From the NCBI RefSeq assembly GCF_958350005.1, contig NZ_CATWFF010000062.1:1-11095 (forward strand): a stretch of 11,095 bases of DNA. Direction: 5' to 3'. The notes under the pieces were generated by a model. It had not been told where the DNA came from, did no database searches, and saw only the letters and a program-made list of their open reading frames with translations. The translations under genes were made by a program, and so were the position numbers. Shown here piece after piece: positions 1-7,253 of this stretch. The DNA comes from an uncultured Megasphaera sp. (lineage in GTDB: Bacteria > Bacillota > Negativicutes > Veillonellales > Megasphaeraceae). Numbering within the stretch: the first letter of the stretch is position 1; each line of letters begins with the position of its first letter.

Positions 1-42
1 TAGTACTTATATATATCTATAATAATAGTGAATCTGGCACGC
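1..42. other. AT-rich flank downstream of ilvD
   Basis: This is the short AT-rich stretch beyond the ilvD stop. I see no hairpin followed by a U-run on the minus strand, so the end of the ilv transcript is not visible here. It may lie further left, or the operon may continue beyond the window. Confidence 0.5.
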
Positions 43-1695
43 TTATTTCAATACAGCCCCTGTATTGGCTGATGTAACGAGGCGGGCATACCGGGACAAA
101 TAACCAGTCTTGACTTTCGGTTCCGGCTGTTTCCATGCCGCTTTCCGTTTAGCCAGTTCTTCATCGCTCACTTCCAGCTGCAGTTTGCGGTTGGGAATGT
201 CGATGGAAATAGTATCGCCGTCCTGAATGAGGGCAATAGGACCGCCTTCCATGGCTTCCGGCGAAATATGGCCAATGCAGGCGCCGCGGCTGGCACCACT
301 GAAGCGGCCGTCTGTAAGGAGAGCAACTTTCAGGCCCATGCCGGTAATGACAGCTGTAGGGTTGAGCATTTCCCGCATGCCCGGGCCGCCTTTGGGGCCT
401 TCGTAGCGAATGACAACGACATGGCCTTCTTTGATTTCGCCGCCAATAATGGCTTTAATAGCGTCTTCTTCGGAATCGTAGCATTTGGCCGTGCCCTTAT
501 ATACGAGGAGATCCGGTTCAACGGCACTTTCTTTGATGACCGAGCCGTCAGGAGCGAGGTTGCCTGTCAGAATGGCAATGCCTCCTTTGTGCATGTAAGC
601 ATTTTCTACGGAATGGAGTACTTCGGGCCGTTCGTTGCGGGCATTGGCAATGCGTTCGCCAATGGTGCCGGTTACGGTCTGAGCATCTGTGTGGATAATG
701 CCCAGCTTGGTCAGTTCTTTCATGACGGCGCAAATGCCGCCGGCTTCATTGAGATCCTGCATATGATACGTGCCGCCAGGACTCATTTTACAGATATACG
801 CAGCTTTGCGGCTGATTTCATCGAATTTCTGCAGCGGCAGGTCCAGACCAGCTTCGTGGGCAATAGCCGGCAGGTGCAGAACCGTATTCGTCGAGCCGCC
901 AATGGCCATATCTACGGCAATGGCGTTTTCAAAGGCTTCCATGGTCATAATGTCGCGGGGCTTCACATTCCGCTTAATCAGGTCCATAATGACGGCGCCG
1001 GCTTTTTTCGCCAAAATGCGGCGGGCGCCGAAGTAGGCTGCCGGAATGGTGCCGTTGCCGGGAAGGCCCATGCCCAGCACTTCAGTCATGCAGTTCATCG
1101 TATTGGCCGTAAACAGACCGGAACAGGAACCGCAGCCCGGGCAGGCCTGGAATTCCATTTCTGTCATTTCTTCCTGGCTCATCTGGCCCGATTCAACTTT
1201 GCCAGCAGCTTCAAACATGGTGCTGACGCTGATATCCTTGCCTTTATGCCGGCCTGCCAGCATGGGGCCGCCGCTGACGACGACAGCAGGAATATTCAGC
1301 CGCCCTGCTGCCATGAGCATGCCTGGCACAATTTTATCGCAGTTCGGAATGAGCACGAGGCCGTCAAAGGCATGGCCGTTGGCTACGGCTTCAATGGAGT
1401 CGCAAATGAGTTCGCGGCTGGCCAGAGGATATTTCATCCCGCTGTGACCCATGGCAATGCCGTCACAAATGCCGATAGCCGGGAATTCTACAGGCGTACC
1501 GCCGGCAGCGGCAACTCCCAATTTGACGGCGTCGGCAATTTCCCGCAAATGAATATGTCCGGGAATGATTTCATTAAACGAATTGACTACGCCAATAAGG
1601 GGCTTCTTCAGGTCTTCGTCACTGTACCCCATAGCATGAAACAATGTGCGGTGCGCGGTCCGCGTAATCCCTTTTTTTACTACATCACTGCGCAT
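43..1695 (-). CDS. ilvD: dihydroxyacid dehydratase
   Basis: This 550-residue protein of the IlvD/Edd family is full length. It dehydrates 2,3-dihydroxy-isovalerate and 2,3-dihydroxy-3-methylvalerate to the 2-oxoacids that precede valine/leucine and isoleucine, in the cytoplasm. Visible marks are GICDGIAMGHSGM (residues 75-87), NCDKIVPGM (118-126, C119), the CPGCGSC cluster motif (185-191) and the C-terminal GGPGMREM and GRFSGASRG segments. The site where [2Fe-2S] plant and mycobacterial enzymes carry an extra cysteine reads SFNEIIPGH (39-47), with no Cys. That matches the E. coli/Bacillus type with a labile [4Fe-4S] cluster; this is inference from sequence. The start is chosen because AAAGGA lies 7 nt before the ATG. 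It is the last gene of the leftward ilv operon, 52 bp after ilvN, and should share the T-box control upstream of ilvC. Confidence 0.97.
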   Translation of the reverse strand: MRSDVVKKGITRTAHRTLFHAMGYSDEDLKKPLIGVVNSFNEIIPGHIHLREIADAVKLGVAAAGGTPVEFPAIGICDGIAMGHSGMKYPLASRELICDSIEAVANGHAFDGLVLIPNCDKIVPGMLMAAGRLNIPAVVVSGGPMLAGRHKGKDISVSTMFEAAGKVESGQMSQEEMTEMEFQACPGCGSCSGLFTANTMNCMTEVLGMGLPGNGTIPAAYFGARRILAKKAGAVIMDLIKRNVKPRDIMTMEAFENAIAVDMAIGGSTNTVLHLPAIAHEAGLDLPLQKFDEISRKAAYICKMSPGGTYHMQDLNEAGGICAVMKELTKLGIIHTDAQTVTGTIGERIANARNERPEVLHSVENAYMHKGGIAILTGNLAPDGSVIKESAVEPDLLVYKGTAKCYDSEEDAIKAIIGGEIKEGHVVVIRYEGPKGGPGMREMLNPTAVITGMGLKVALLTDGRFSGASRGACIGHISPEAMEGGPIALIQDGDTISIDIPNRKLQLEVSDEELAKRKAAWKQPEPKVKTGYLSRYARLVTSANTGAVLK

Positions 1696-1727
1696 AGTAC
1701 CATCCTTTCTTAATACACAATACGAAG

Positions 1728-1746
1728 CTGTCTGTGAGGCAGACAG
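1728..1746 (-). other. intercistronic hairpin between ilvN and ilvD
   Basis: CTGTCTG and CAGACAG are perfect 7-bp arms around a 5-nt loop. The hairpin starts 1 bp after the ilvN stop codon on the minus strand. No U-run follows, so it is not a normal intrinsic terminator. It could stabilise or define the 3' end of processed upstream mRNA, or weaken ilvD coupling; that is inference. Confidence 0.45.
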
Positions 1747-1747
1747 G

Positions 1748-2251
1748 CTACATCTGCTTTACTGGAACAACGCCGCGGGACAGGGATATCTGCCCGGTCC
1801 GGGCGATTTCGAGGACTTCATAATCACTGAGCATCTGCAAGAGCGCTTCAATATGATCTTCCCGGCCTGTAAGGCGGAAAATCAGGGACTGGCGCTGTAC
1901 GTCAACGACTTTGGCATGAAAGAGGTGTGCAATGTTCGTCAGTTCTTCCCGCACAGACGGCGTGTCGCATTTGACTTTGACCATGGCCAGTTCGTAGCTG
2001 ACCATGGGGCCATCGTCGAGGTTGACGACTTTGATGACGTCAATGAGTTTGGCCAGCTGATTGACAGCCTGATCCAGTTCCCAGCGGTTTTCGACGGATA
2101 CGACGATGTTGATTCGCGTCACATCCGGTTCTTCTGTATACCCGGCGTTGATGCATTCAATATTGATGGCCCGCCGGCTGATAAGGCCGGCTACGTGGGT
2201 CAGAACGCCTGGTTTGTTGTCTGCCAGAATGGCTAAGTGCTGTCTCATCAT
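1748..2251 (-). CDS. ilvN: acetolactate synthase small (regulatory) subunit
   Basis: This 167-residue protein is the regulatory partner of acetohydroxyacid synthase and has the usual length of the long bacterial form. It activates the catalytic subunit and confers feedback inhibition by valine. An N-terminal ACT domain covers roughly residues 4-78 and contains DNKPGVL (11-17) and a conserved Asn at position 30. These correspond to the Asn, Gly and Asn of the E. coli IlvH valine site, so feedback sensitivity is likely. A second ACT-like domain follows from about residue 84. AGGAGG lies 9 nt before the first ATG. A second ATG follows immediately, giving a one-residue uncertainty. The start overlaps the ilvB stop as ATGA, so the two subunits are probably translationally coupled for stoichiometric assembly. 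The symbol ilvH is equally used for this protein. Confidence 0.96.
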   Translation of the reverse strand: MMRQHLAILADNKPGVLTHVAGLISRRAINIECINAGYTEEPDVTRINIVVSVENRWELDQAVNQLAKLIDVIKVVNLDDGPMVSYELAMVKVKCDTPSVREELTNIAHLFHAKVVDVQRQSLIFRLTGREDHIEALLQMLSDYEVLEIARTGQISLSRGVVPVKQM

Positions 2252-3945
2252 TGCCCATTTCCTCCTAAAATCATTTCATCAAGGCGCTTGCCGCCTGGCA
2301 CCATGGGATATACATCTTCATCAGGCGGAATAAAGACATCCAGCAGGGCCGGTCCTTCTGTAGTAAACAGGTTTTTCAGCCCTTCTGCCAGTTCTTCCGG
2401 CCGATGTACGGCAAAGCCCGGTACGTTCATGGCGCTGGACAGGCGGGTCAGGTCAGGGTTCTTGTCGAGGACGGACTGGGAATAATGGCCCTGGTAGAAC
2501 ATGCGCTGCCACTGGTTGACCATGCCCAGGACGCTGTTGTGAAGAACGACGACTTTGACGGGTACGCCATAGGTATGAAGAGTGGCAAATTCCTGGCAGT
2601 TCATCATGATGCTGCCGTCGCCGGTAAACAGGACGACCTGCTTGTCGGGACAGCCGATCTGGGCGCCCAGGGCAGCTGGCAGGCCATATCCCATGGTCCC
2701 CAGACCGCCGGACGTAACGAAATGGCGGGGCCTGTTGACGGAAGAGAACTGAGCGGCCCACATCTGATGCTGGCCTACGTCGGTTACGACAATGGTGTCG
2801 TCATCAGTCCATTTCGCAATGGCTTCAAACAGCTTCTGCGGCGACACGGCATCGGCCAGATTGCGGGTCTGGAAAGGATGGGCTGCCGCCATAGCCTGAA
2901 CGTGTTCGCGCCACGGGCCAAACTGATCGCAGAAATCGACGCCCTTTTCGCGGATTTTCTGGTCAAACAGGGGCAGGGACCAGCGCAGGTCGCCGTTGAC
3001 GCTGACATCGGCATGGACGATTTTGTTGATTTCCACCTTATCAATGTCGAAATGGACGATCTGGGCGTTGGGAGCAAAGTTTTCCACATCGCCTGTGACG
3101 CGGTCGTCAAAGCGGGCGCCAATGGCAATGAGCAGGTCACACTGGGTAACGGCCATATTGGCGGCATAGGAGCCGTGCATGCCGACCATGCCCAGGTTGG
3201 CATCGTACGTATCAGGAACGGCGCCTTTGCCCATGAGGGTCGTCACGACAGGAACATGGGTCTTTTCCACAATATCCCGCAGCGTATCGGACATGCCTGA
3301 CAGGACGACGCCGCCGCCAACGAGGAGGACCGGCTTTCTGGCCTGTTCCAGGGCGGCTGCGGCCTTGTCAATATCTTCATCATGGCCTATATAGGAACCG
3401 CTGTAGCCGCGCAGATGGACCCGGTCGGGATAGGAAAATTCAAAAGGTGTATCAAATACGTCTTTGGCAATATCGACGAGGACCGGGCCAGGCCGTCCCG
3501 TCGTGGCAATGAAGAAGGCTTCTTTCAGGACCCGCGGCAGATCTTCTGCCTTTTTTACCAGGTAGTTATGCTTGGTAATAGGCGTCGTAATGCCAGAAAT
3601 ATCGGCTTCCTGGAAGGAATCGCGGCCAATGAGGGGCGTAGCCACCTGGCCGCTAATGATGACGAGAGGAATGGAATCCATGTTGGCCGTGGCAATGCCC
3701 GTAACCATATTGCATACGCCCGGTCCGGACGTAGCAAAGCATACACCAGGGCGGCCTGTAGCGCGGGCATATCCGTCAGCAGCGTGGACGGCACCCTGTT
3801 CATGGCCTGTCAGGATATGGGGAAATTTTGCCTTATATACTTCATCATACAGTGTCAGCACAGACCCGCCGGGATAGCCGAAGACGACCTGTACCTGTTC
3901 GCGTTTCAGACATTCAATAACTGCTTGCGCTCCGGTCATTTTCAT
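2248..3945 (-). CDS. ilvB: acetolactate synthase large (catalytic) subunit
   Basis: This 565-residue ThDP-dependent enzyme condenses two pyruvates to 2-acetolactate, or pyruvate with 2-oxobutyrate to 2-aceto-2-hydroxybutyrate, the first common step of branched-chain amino acid synthesis. The N-terminal pyrimidine-binding domain has the catalytic glutamate in TGHEQGAVHAADGYA (E49). The central FAD/structural domain is about residues 190-340. The C-terminal pyrophosphate domain carries GTMGYGLPAA (416-425) and the metal-ThDP motif GDGS (442-445) with N449. The substrate-channel segment MVNQWQ (475-480) with W479 is the biosynthetic AHAS signature, which separates it from the catabolic AlsS type. 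The ribosome site AGAGGA lies 9 nt before the ATG; an internal ATG at codon 3 is less well placed. It sits 38 bp after ilvC and overlaps ilvN by 4 bp, so both holoenzyme subunits are present. Confidence 0.97.
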   Translation of the reverse strand: MKMTGAQAVIECLKREQVQVVFGYPGGSVLTLYDEVYKAKFPHILTGHEQGAVHAADGYARATGRPGVCFATSGPGVCNMVTGIATANMDSIPLVIISGQVATPLIGRDSFQEADISGITTPITKHNYLVKKAEDLPRVLKEAFFIATTGRPGPVLVDIAKDVFDTPFEFSYPDRVHLRGYSGSYIGHDEDIDKAAAALEQARKPVLLVGGGVVLSGMSDTLRDIVEKTHVPVVTTLMGKGAVPDTYDANLGMVGMHGSYAANMAVTQCDLLIAIGARFDDRVTGDVENFAPNAQIVHFDIDKVEINKIVHADVSVNGDLRWSLPLFDQKIREKGVDFCDQFGPWREHVQAMAAAHPFQTRNLADAVSPQKLFEAIAKWTDDDTIVVTDVGQHQMWAAQFSSVNRPRHFVTSGGLGTMGYGLPAALGAQIGCPDKQVVLFTGDGSIMMNCQEFATLHTYGVPVKVVVLHNSVLGMVNQWQRMFYQGHYSQSVLDKNPDLTRLSSAMNVPGFAVHRPEELAEGLKNLFTTEGPALLDVFIPPDEDVYPMVPGGKRLDEMILGGNGQ

Positions 3946-3983
3946 CGATTACAATCCTCTCTTTTCATCAATCTTTCCTTGCA

Positions 3984-4994
3984 TTAGTCGTTTTTATCGT
4001 TTTTATTCAGCCACGACATCATAGCACGCAGTTTCTTGCCGACCTGTTCTACAGGATGTTCAGCGTGCTGACGGCGCATAGCCAGGAAGTGAGCACGGCC
4101 GCCGGCTTTGTTTTCCAGGAGCCAGTCTTTGGCAAAGGTGCCGTCCTGAATTTCTTTCAGTACCTGCTGCATGCCTTCTTTGGTGGCATCTGTTACGACA
4201 CGGGGACCGGAAACGTAGTCGCCGTATTCTGCCGTGTCACTGCAGGAGTTGCGCATCTTCGTCATGCCGCCTTCATACATGAGGTCCGTAATGAGCTTCA
4301 TTTCATGGAAGGTTTCAAAGTAGGCAATTTCCGGCTGATAGCCAGCAGCAACCAACGTTTCGAAGCCGTCTGTAATGAGCTGGCAAATACCACCCATGAG
4401 GACGCACTGTTCACCGAACAGGTCCGTTTCCGTTTCTTCCTGGAACGTCGTCTGGATGACGCCGGCACGGGCGCCGCCAATGCCGCGGGCATAAGCCAGG
4501 GCGATGTCAAAGCATTTGCCTGTTGCATCCTGTTCGACAGCAAATACGTCAGGAACACCGCCGCCTTCGACGAAGGTACGGCGAACGAGGTGACCTGGGC
4601 CCTTAGGAGCAACCATGAATACGTCTACGTCAGCAGGAGCGACGATCTGTTTGAAGTGAACGTTGAAGCCATGAGCAAAGGCCAGGGCACTGCCCGATTT
4701 CAGGTTCGGGCCAATTTCCGTCTTATATACGTCAGCCTGTTTTTCATCAGGAATGAGGACCATCGTAATATCTGCGTCTTTAACGGCTTCAGCAACGGTT
4801 TTGACTTCCAGGCCGGCTTTGCGGGCTACATCTGCCGATTTGCTGCCTTCATACAGGCCGACGACGACGTCGACGCCGCTTTCTTTCAGGTTCAGTGCAT
4901 GAGCATGACCCTGGCTGCCGTAGCCGATAATAGCTACTTTCTTACCATTCATTACATCCCAGTTTACGTCTTTTTCATAAAATACTTTTGCCAT
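3984..4994 (-). CDS. ilvC: ketol-acid reductoisomerase, class I
   Basis: This 336-residue enzyme has the normal length of class I KARI. It isomerises and reduces 2-acetolactate and 2-aceto-2-hydroxybutyrate to the dihydroxyacids used by IlvD. The Rossmann domain starts with GYGSQG (24-29), followed by a cofactor-specificity loop LYEGSKS (47-53), whose serines suggest phosphate binding and hence NADPH; that part is inference. The knotted C-terminal domain has the metal-binding acids D191 and E195 (TDLFGEQC), then E227 and E231 (FETFHEMK), and the CSDTAEYGDY segment (251-260). The frame is open upstream into the T-box, but AAGGAG 8 nt before MAKVFYEK fixes the start at 4994. It is the first gene of the ilv operon, about 30 bp after the leader terminator, so it is directly exposed to tRNA-dependent attenuation. 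Confidence 0.97.
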   Translation of the reverse strand: MAKVFYEKDVNWDVMNGKKVAIIGYGSQGHAHALNLKESGVDVVVGLYEGSKSADVARKAGLEVKTVAEAVKDADITMVLIPDEKQADVYKTEIGPNLKSGSALAFAHGFNVHFKQIVAPADVDVFMVAPKGPGHLVRRTFVEGGGVPDVFAVEQDATGKCFDIALAYARGIGGARAGVIQTTFQEETETDLFGEQCVLMGGICQLITDGFETLVAAGYQPEIAYFETFHEMKLITDLMYEGGMTKMRNSCSDTAEYGDYVSGPRVVTDATKEGMQQVLKEIQDGTFAKDWLLENKAGGRAHFLAMRRQHAEHPVEQVGKKLRAMMSWLNKNDKND

Positions 4995-5024
4995 GATTTT
5001 TTCTCCTTTTCCATTCATGAAAAC

Positions 5025-5056
5025 AAAAAATCCGTCCCTCAAAAAGAGGGACGGAT
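5025..5056 (-). terminator. T-box regulated intrinsic terminator
   Basis: Read on the minus strand, ATCCGTCCCTC and GAGGGACGGAT form an 11-bp stem closed by a TTTTT loop, followed by a run of six T. The CGTCCC of its 5' arm is also the partner of GGG in the T-box sequence. Terminator and antiterminator are therefore mutually exclusive, as in standard T-box leaders. Confidence 0.93.
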
Positions 5057-5317
5057 ACAAGATTCCGCGATACCACCCTGCTTCCCGGCGCATTACTGCA
5101 GCCGAGCGCTCTACAACGTACTAACATACGCGTTTCCGATAACGTGGAAAAATCGTCTGTGCTTAATTACCTGCTTCAGCACGTCTCTTCAGGGATGATT
5201 TTCATTGTCTTCCAATTACCGGCTCACACCAGCCGCCGGCTCTCTGGGCATTGGGTCAGACCACTACTCTTTCCCATCATCAGATTTACTTATGAACGCT
5301 TTCCTTTCGAAAAGCTT
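5025..5317 (-). promoter_or_regulatory. T-box leader, predicted isoleucine-specific
   Basis: This tRNA-sensing riboswitch lies upstream of ilvC. On the minus strand its conserved 3' element reads AGGGTGGTATCGCGG (5079-5065), one base off the usual GGTACCGCG. Stem I is recognisable. Basal GGGA (5275-5272) pairs with TCCC (5195-5192), GTCT pairs with AGAC, CCAAT (5254-5250) pairs with ATTGG (5216-5212), and the AGAGAGCCGG...GTGTGAGCCGG apical region is present. The specifier segment reads GAAAATCATCCCTGAA. The codon ATC at 5199-5197 gives isoleucine. The bulge TGGT (5075-5072) complements an A-CCA acceptor end, as expected for tRNA-Ile. Uncharged tRNA-Ile should stabilise the antiterminator and allow transcription of ilvCBND. 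The 5' end is inferred from the promoter. Confidence 0.93.
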
Positions 5318-5323
5318 GAACAC

Positions 5324-5352
5324 ATTCTACAAAATCAAACTGGGTTTGTCAA
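5324..5352 (-). promoter_or_regulatory. ilv operon promoter
   Basis: On the minus strand, a perfect TTGACA (5352-5347) is followed after 17 nt by TAGAAT (5329-5324). The predicted transcript start near 5317 puts the T-box Stem I about 40 nt into the RNA. This is a strong constitutive-type sigma-A promoter, consistent with control by attenuation and not by initiation. Confidence 0.82.
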
Positions 5353-5491
5353 TGCATTTTCCCCATCTTTTTTCGCATTTTCTTACGTTAAACGTTTCTC
5401 TTTTCCGTTCTGTAAGCGTATATGACATGCCTTATTGGCCGCCCTCTTCTTTATAACGTAAATATAACATATTTTAGTTCGTCGTCCCACA

Positions 5492-5509
5492 TTGTATCAT
5501 ATGTTACAA
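5492..5509. repeat. imperfect 18-bp palindrome, candidate operator
   Basis: TTGTATCATATGTTACAA is symmetrical except for one position pair. It lies in the AT-rich gap between the divergent ilv and lipB promoters, centred about 90 bp upstream of the inferred lipB start and about 184 bp upstream of the inferred ilv start. The TTGT...ACAA ends recall sites of dimeric regulators such as Rex or CRP/FNR-family proteins, but it fits no consensus exactly. The regulator is unknown. Confidence 0.4.
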
Positions 5510-5555
5510 AAATGCATGAATACATTAAATTTTGCGCAACTATAGGCCGGCAGAA

Positions 5556-5584
5556 TTGAATTTATCATAACTATCAAGTATAAT
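5556..5584 (+). promoter_or_regulatory. lipB-lipA promoter
   Basis: TTGAAT (5556-5561) and a perfect TATAAT (5579-5584) are separated by 17 nt, giving a predicted start near 5591. A ribosome site, AGAAGG, follows at 5620-5625, 7 nt before the lipB ATG. The untranslated leader would be about 40 nt with no obvious structure. Confidence 0.78.
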
Positions 5585-5632
5585 TAACATAACAAAAACG
5601 CAATTTATTATTCTAAGTGAGAAGGTACGCCT

Positions 5633-6340
5633 ATGAACAGAAACGTATGTGCAGTGTATCTGGGCTGCATCGACTATGAGCGCGGCCTGGGCTATCAGGA
5701 CGCAGCCAGACAATTAGTACAGGACGGACACTGGGACGGCATCGTCCTCATGCTGCAGCACGATCCGGTTATTACCATCGGCATGCATGGCGGCGATACG
5801 CACCTGCTCACGCCGGCAGAATGGCTTTCTGATCACGGCGTGCCCGTCATTCACACCAACCGGGGCGGCGATATTACGTGCCATAATCCGGGCCAGCTCG
5901 TGTGCTACCCCATTTTAAACCTGAAAAAATGGAAGCCTGACGTGCACTGGTACGTCCGCACAGTCGAAGACTGGATGATCCGCTCTCTGAAACGCGTCGG
6001 CATTCGGGCCGGACGCAAGGCAGTCTACACCGGCGTGTGGGCGGGAAATCAGAAAATTGCCGCCGTCGGCGTCGGCGTGCGCCGCTGGATTACCTTTCAC
6101 GGCACAGCCCTCAATGTCTGCAACGACCTGAGTCTTTTTTCCCGCATTGTCCCCTGCGGTATTACGGAATTCGGCGTTACCAGCATTGAACAGCAGGGAG
6201 TCCATACATCTGCAGACGCCATGGTTCCTATTGTATCTGAAGAATTTACAGCCGCCTTCCCGGCGACAACCTATACTTTCACAACGAACTGGGGTGACCT
6301 CTATGAAAGAACAAACAGCCAAAAAGCCAGCCTGGCTTAA
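5633..6340 (+). CDS. lipB: lipoyl(octanoyl) transferase
   Basis: This 235-residue protein moves an octanoyl group from octanoyl-ACP to the lipoyl-domain lysine of target proteins (for example GcvH or 2-oxoacid dehydrogenase E2), the first step of endogenous lipoylation. The family signature RGGDITCHNPGQ is at residues 77-88. The catalytic pair is visible as K141 in QKIAAVGVGVRRW and C175 in RIVPCGITEFG, with FHGTALNV (155-162) between. Length matches bacterial LipB, and no signal peptide or membrane segment is seen. The ATG is supported by AGAAGG 7 nt upstream and a promoter about 50 bp upstream. It overlaps lipA by 38 nt, so the two consecutive steps are co-transcribed and probably translationally coupled. 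No lipoylated target protein is encoded in this window. Confidence 0.95.
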   Translation: MNRNVCAVYLGCIDYERGLGYQDAARQLVQDGHWDGIVLMLQHDPVITIGMHGGDTHLLTPAEWLSDHGVPVIHTNRGGDITCHNPGQLVCYPILNLKKWKPDVHWYVRTVEDWMIRSLKRVGIRAGRKAVYTGVWAGNQKIAAVGVGVRRWITFHGTALNVCNDLSLFSRIVPCGITEFGVTSIEQQGVHTSADAMVPIVSEEFTAAFPATTYTFTTNWGDLYERTNSQKASLA

Positions 6341-7175
6341 ACAGCATATCTGCAATGATGAAACGTATCAGAACGTCCGCAATCTCGTCAAAGGGCTGCG
6401 GCTCCATACGGTCTGCGAAAGTGCAAACTGCCCGAACATTGGCGAGTGCTTCGGCCACAAGACGGCGACCTTCCTGATCCTGGGCGGCGTCTGCACGCGG
6501 GCCTGCCGCTACTGCGCCGTCCCTAAGGGCAAACCGGAAGCGCTGGACCCGATGGAACCAAAAAACCTGGCCGAAGCGACGGCGCACCTGGGGCTGAAGC
6601 ACATTGTCATTACGTCCGTTACGCGCGATGACCTGCAGTACGGCGGAGCCGAGCAGTTTGCAGCCTGCATTGAAGAAGTCCGCCGCATCAGCCCGGACAC
6701 GACCATCGAAATTCTGACTCCCGACTTTAAAGGCAGCCTGACGGCCATGAACATTGTCCTCAATGCCAATCCGACGGTTTTCAATCACAACATCGAGACC
6801 GTGCGCCGTCTCTTCCCGGAAATCCGCCCTATCGGCGACTACCAGCAGTCCCTGGATGTACTGCGCTATGCCGCTACGAGCCATCCCCACATGCTCATCA
6901 AAAGCGGCATCATGGTCGGTCTCGGCGAAACCCTGCAGGATCTGAAAGAAACCTTTGCCGATCTCCGGCAGGCCGGTGTAACCATACTGACCATTGGCCA
7001 GTATCTGCAGCCATCGCCGCACCATGTTCCAGTCGCCGAATACGTCACGCCGGAAAAATTTGATGGCTACCGCGAGCTCGCCGAAGACATGGGCTTTCCC
7101 CATGTCGTAAGCGGCCCCCTGGTCCGCAGCTCTTACCGCGCCGGCATTACAGTCAGCCAGTGCCTGGCCCATTAA
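6303..7175 (+). CDS. lipA: lipoyl synthase (radical SAM)
   Basis: This 290-residue radical-SAM enzyme inserts two sulfurs at C6 and C8 of the protein-bound octanoyl chain made by LipB. The auxiliary [4Fe-4S] cluster motif CESANCPNIGEC supplies C38, C43 and C49. The radical-SAM cluster motif CTRACRYC supplies C64, C68 and C71. The C-terminal RSSYRA (275-280) carries the serine that ligates the sacrificial cluster. All are intact, so the enzyme should be active under anaerobic conditions. The frame is open well upstream inside lipB, but family alignment starts near MKEQTAKKPAWLK, and GGGGTG lies about 6 nt before this ATG. The start lies inside lipB in another frame. A bidirectional terminator follows 11 bp after the stop. 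Confidence 0.96.
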   Translation: MKEQTAKKPAWLKQHICNDETYQNVRNLVKGLRLHTVCESANCPNIGECFGHKTATFLILGGVCTRACRYCAVPKGKPEALDPMEPKNLAEATAHLGLKHIVITSVTRDDLQYGGAEQFAACIEEVRRISPDTTIEILTPDFKGSLTAMNIVLNANPTVFNHNIETVRRLFPEIRPIGDYQQSLDVLRYAATSHPHMLIKSGIMVGLGETLQDLKETFADLRQAGVTILTIGQYLQPSPHHVPVAEYVTPEKFDGYRELAEDMGFPHVVSGPLVRSSYRAGITVSQCLAH

Positions 7176-7186
7176 CCCTCTAACAG

Positions 7187-7223
7187 AAAAGGAGCCGTCC
7201 GCTTAGTGCAGACAGCTCCTTTT
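7187..7223. terminator. bidirectional terminator between lipA and the DUF815 gene
   Basis: AAAAGGAGC (7187-7195) pairs with GCTCCTTTT (7215-7223), with a further GTC/GAC pairing inside the loop. The A-run on one side and T-run on the other give a U-tract in both directions. It would end lipBA on the plus strand and the convergent ATPase gene on the minus strand. A weaker hairpin with ATACC/GGTAT arms (7231-7252) lies between it and the ATPase stop, without a U-run. Confidence 0.82.
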
Positions 7224-7253
7224 CGCATAGATACCGCATCTCTATGAGGTATA

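Noticed and set aside
268..1713. 481-codon open frame on the plus strand opposite ilvD
   Set aside because: It mirrors the ilvD codons, has low-complexity composition rich in Ala, Gly, Asn and Phe, no convincing ribosome site and no recognisable domain. The ilvD match on the other strand is certain.
1696..1747. Separate T-box or promoter for ilvD
   Set aside because: Only 52 bp is available and there is no T-box core; a small hairpin and the ribosome site fill it.
2404..3300. 298-codon open frame opposite ilvB
   Set aside because: It is an antisense shadow of a clear AHAS large subunit, with no independent coding signal.
4995..5093. N-terminal extension of ilvC
   Set aside because: It would be translated through the T-box terminator. 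The family start and the AAGGAG site support 4994.
4056..5198. 380-codon open frame on the plus strand opposite ilvC and the T-box
   Set aside because: It is antiparallel to a certain gene and to the leader RNA; its length comes from the codon bias of ilvC.
6147..6302. Upstream extension of lipA inside lipB
   Set aside because: The extra 52 residues do not resemble LipA, and the family begins near MKEQ.
6279..7172. 297-codon open frame on the minus strand opposite lipA
   Set aside because: It is an antisense shadow; lipA has all its motifs on the plus strand.
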